From positions 1 through 9,156 of the forward strand of contig JAJWOJ010000056.1 of assembly GCA_021635425.1 (NCBI GenBank): 9,156 nucleotides of DNA, written 5' to 3'. Below the pieces are notes generated by a model that worked only from the letters and a program-made list of their open reading frames with translations, ran no database searches and was not told where the DNA came from. Positions within the stretch are counted from its first letter, which is position 1. Every line of letters begins with the position of its first letter. Of the stretch, positions 7,491 through 9,156 are shown one piece after another. Source of the DNA: Clostridiales bacterium. GTDB taxonomy: Bacteria > Bacillota > Clostridia > Christensenellales > Borkfalkiaceae. A program made the translations under genes and the position numbers.

Positions 7491-7607
7491 ATGAAAAAAC
7501 AATACGATGTTCCTTTGGTTGAAGTTTTGCTCGTATTCGAAAACGACGTAATAAGTACTTCCGACCATACAGGCAAAGATATTTACGATTTTGACTTGGA
7601 GGAATAA
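7491..7607 (+). CDS. Short acidic peptide of 38 residues, function unknown
   Basis: This small gene encodes MKKQYDVPLVEVLLVFENDV followed by ISTSDHTGKDIYDFDLEE and TAA. AGGAG at 7477-7481, nine bases before the ATG, is a good ribosome site, and a strong ribosome site for the next gene overlaps its last codons, both supporting real translation. The peptide has a basic start, a short hydrophobic middle (VPLVEVLLVF) and a strongly acidic tail. It is too short and charged for a normal signal peptide and has no cysteine. From memory, short proteins with a start like MKKxYxxPxxEVxxFxxxDVIxTSD recur in Clostridia, but I know no assigned function. It lies between two large surface-protein genes, three bases before the second. 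Options are a leader or coupling peptide, a modified-peptide precursor, or a small cell-envelope factor; none can be chosen here. Confidence 0.75.
   Translation: MKKQYDVPLVEVLLVFENDVISTSDHTGKDIYDFDLEE
7598..7603 (+). promoter_or_regulatory. Ribosome binding site of the second surface protein, inside the peptide gene
   Basis: GGAGGA overlaps the last codons of the short peptide (TTG GAG GAA TAA) and lies seven bases before ATG 7611. The overlap fixes the start of the downstream gene and predicts translational coupling between the peptide and the large protein. Confidence 0.85.
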
Positions 7608-7610
7608 CAC

Positions 7611-9156
7611 ATGAAAAACTTGATTTTAAAAAACGCGAAAAAATGGTTGCTTTTTTCGTGCGGGATATTTGCGGTTCTCGCGCTTGCGTTTTTCGCGATA
7701 CCTACGGTTAAAGCGGATGCGAGTGTTATGCCCGCGCCTCAACTTAAAAGAGGCGCGTCGATTCGCATAATAAAAAATGACTACGCCGAAAACGGCTTGC
7801 GCTTTACTATGTTGTTTTCGCAAAGCGACTATAACGTTTTAAGCGAAAAAACGACGGTCACCGAAGAGGTGGCGGCTGAAATAACCGATCTTAAATTCGG
7901 AATGCTTATAGTTCCCGAAGCATATAACCTTGCGGGTAACGACCAAGAAATTATTTCTCTTTTAAAAGGTCAAAGCGATAAATATTACATAGGCGAAAAA
8001 CCTGAAAGCGTATCAGATACGGCAAAGCAAATTCTGGATATAAGCGCAAACGGTTTAGGCGCGCTTAACTTAGTCGAAAACGACGGTGAAATTTGTTACG
8101 CATATAACGCCGCAATAATCGATTTAAAGCAAAAAAACATAACTCTTAATTTCGTAGGCATAGGTTATTACTCTTATAACGCGATAGGCGAAAGCGGCGA
8201 AACCGAATTAAACATAGTTCTTGCTTCTTATCAAAACGGCGACATGAGCAATAACGTGCGCTCGATGGCACAAGTAGCGTATACGGCTATTGAAAAAGGC
8301 GACGAAAATGCCGAATGGCTTAACGAATGTTACATTCAGAAAACTGCAATCACTGTAAAATTTGATACGGACGGCGGCTCGGTTATAGAAACACAGACTG
8401 TAAAATACGGAGAAACGGTAGTGAAGCCTTCCGACCCGCAAAAAGAGGGCGTTGTATTCTCAAGGTGGGAATTAAACGGGGAACCATACGATTTTAGTTC
8501 GCCTGTTAAACAAACCGTAACCTTAAAAGCAGTTTACAAACCCGAAGAAATAATCCCCGAAGGGACGATTGTTTTAAATAATTACGCTGAAGAAACTTCG
8601 TTATGGCATAAAACGGATTGGGGTAGCAAAACCGGATATTATGAATGGCTTGAAGTATACGACGGTGTCAGCGGCGTAGTAAAATTCGGAAATTCAGACG
8701 GCGGTGAAACGTATAACCATTTTGCGTTGAATATAACAAACGTTGATTTAACTAAATATTCTAAAATAGTGGTTCGATTAAAAGTAGATCCTGCAAAATG
8801 CAGATTTGTATGGATATACTTGGGAAGCAGCGCCAAGGAAATCGACGTGTTGGAAGCGGGGAAAACGCATCCTTCGGGATGGTTGGAGATTAGGATACCC
8901 ATTGCAAGCATGTTAGAATTAAGCACCGCTCAAACAACGGAAGAATTCCATATTCGATACGGAACGTTAAAAGGTTCCGCTGCGGGCGATTGCATTTGGC
9001 TTGACGGCATTTACGGAGACGTAACGACTTTACCCGAAGAAGTAATCCCCGAAGGTTCGACCGCTTTGAATCAATATACCGAAGAAACTTCGTTATGGCA
9101 TAGAACGAATTGGGGTAGCAGCGGCGGATATTCTGAATGGCTTGAAGTATACGACG
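7611..9156 (+). CDS. Secreted modular surface protein (3' truncated)
   Basis: The frame stays open from ATG 7611 to the window end, 515 codons, so the C-terminus is missing. Residues 1-37 form a long Sec-type signal peptide: KNLILKNAKKW, then a hydrophobic core, then a likely signal peptidase I site near TVKADA; there is no lipobox. Residues about 45-235 form a domain starting RGASIRI, with GLRFTMLFS and FGMLIVPEAY. I have seen similar GASIR...GLRF domains in clostridial surface proteins but know no function. Residues about 247-309 are a clear InlB B-type/Flg_new repeat (VKFDTDGGSVIETQTVKYGE, then FSRWELNGEPYDF and VTLKAVY). From 311 come tandem 164-residue jelly-roll-like modules, one complete (311-474) and one cut by the window end. 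They are close relatives of the last module of the upstream lipoprotein, implying a shared ligand or binding role. Cell-wall attachment, if any, lies beyond the window. Confidence 0.9.
   Translation, partial: MKNLILKNAKKWLLFSCGIFAVLALAFFAIPTVKADASVMPAPQLKRGASIRIIKNDYAENGLRFTMLFSQSDYNVLSEKTTVTEEVAAEITDLKFGMLIVPEAYNLAGNDQEIISLLKGQSDKYYIGEKPESVSDTAKQILDISANGLGALNLVENDGEICYAYNAAIIDLKQKNITLNFVGIGYYSYNAIGESGETELNIVLASYQNGDMSNNVRSMAQVAYTAIEKGDENAEWLNECYIQKTAITVKFDTDGGSVIETQTVKYGETVVKPSDPQKEGVVFSRWELNGEPYDFSSPVKQTVTLKAVYKPEEIIPEGTIVLNNYAEETSLWHKTDWGSKTGYYEWLEVYDGVSGVVKFGNSDGGETYNHFALNITNVDLTKYSKIVVRLKVDPAKCRFVWIYLGSSAKEIDVLEAGKTHPSGWLEIRIPIASMLELSTAQTTEEFHIRYGTLKGSAAGDCIWLDGIYGDVTTLPEEVIPEGSTALNQYTEETSLWHRTNWGSSGGYSEWLEVYD
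8541..9032 (+). repeat. Shared module, copy B (first tandem unit, 492 bp)
   Basis: This is one complete 492-base (164-codon) unit running from PEEIIPEGTI to the TTL before the next PEE. By eye, most residues are identical to the terminal module of the upstream lipoprotein, with an identical stretch around VVKFGNSDGGETYNHFALN. It carries the same cysteine pair, DPAKCRF and GDCIWLDG. The period equals the distance between consecutive CCCGAAGAA starts at 8541 and 9033. Confidence 0.92.
9033..9156 (+). repeat. Shared module, copy C (second tandem unit, cut by window end)
   Basis: This is the first 124 bases of the next unit. It matches 6924-7047 with three mismatches, but matches the same part of its own neighbour copy (8541-8664) with about 19 mismatches by my count. 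Only one residue differs from copy A over the visible part (E for K in QYTEETSLW). Confidence 0.9.

Noticed and set aside
8541..9156. CRISPR array or mobile element as the explanation for the repeats
   Set aside because: The repeat unit is 492 bases, stays in frame and codes for a protein domain. There are no spacers, terminal inverted repeats or transposase.

Overview
The window is a single-strand gene cluster; every gene I can support is on the + strand. It looks like DNA from a low-to-moderate GC Gram-positive anaerobe, probably an uncultured Clostridia-type Firmicute, possibly from gut or another polysaccharide-rich habitat. The reasons are the AT-rich codon use, strong AGGAGG-type ribosome sites, lipoprotein signal peptides, a MalFG-type sugar importer with no ATPase gene beside it, and surface proteins built from Ig-like, InlB/Flg_new-like and jelly-roll-like modules. 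The taxonomic placement is an inference.

Layout: (1) 3-551 is the C-terminal part of a MalF/UgpA-type permease cut by the window edge. (2) 553-1413 is a complete MalG/UgpE-type permease. (3) 1465-3039 is a solute-binding lipoprotein. (4) 3058-7406 is a very large multimodular lipoprotein, about 1449 residues if read through. Its reading frame is broken by a one-base shift near 3337-3343, so it appears as an N-terminal fragment (3058-3357) and a long body (open from 3339, first formal start TTG 3432, end 7406). (5) 7407-7490 is an intergenic stretch with a strong hairpin. (6) 7491-7607 is a 38-codon gene for a short acidic peptide. (7) 7611 to the window end is the start of a second large secreted surface protein, still open at 9156.

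The importer genes and the large lipoprotein are packed with 1-51 bp gaps and probably form one transcription unit. The short peptide and the last gene are probably translationally coupled. The working picture, an inference, is a carbohydrate capture-and-import locus. The ABC importer takes up a released sugar, and two large surface proteins with repeated beta-sandwich modules bind glycan or attach to a substrate. The most notable features are the shared ~160-residue module, which occurs at the end of the lipoprotein and as a 492-bp tandem repeat in the last gene. The second copy in the last gene is closer to the module in the neighbouring gene than to its own adjacent copy. Also notable are the frameshift in an otherwise open 4-kb frame and the unrecognised peptide gene between the two surface-protein genes.
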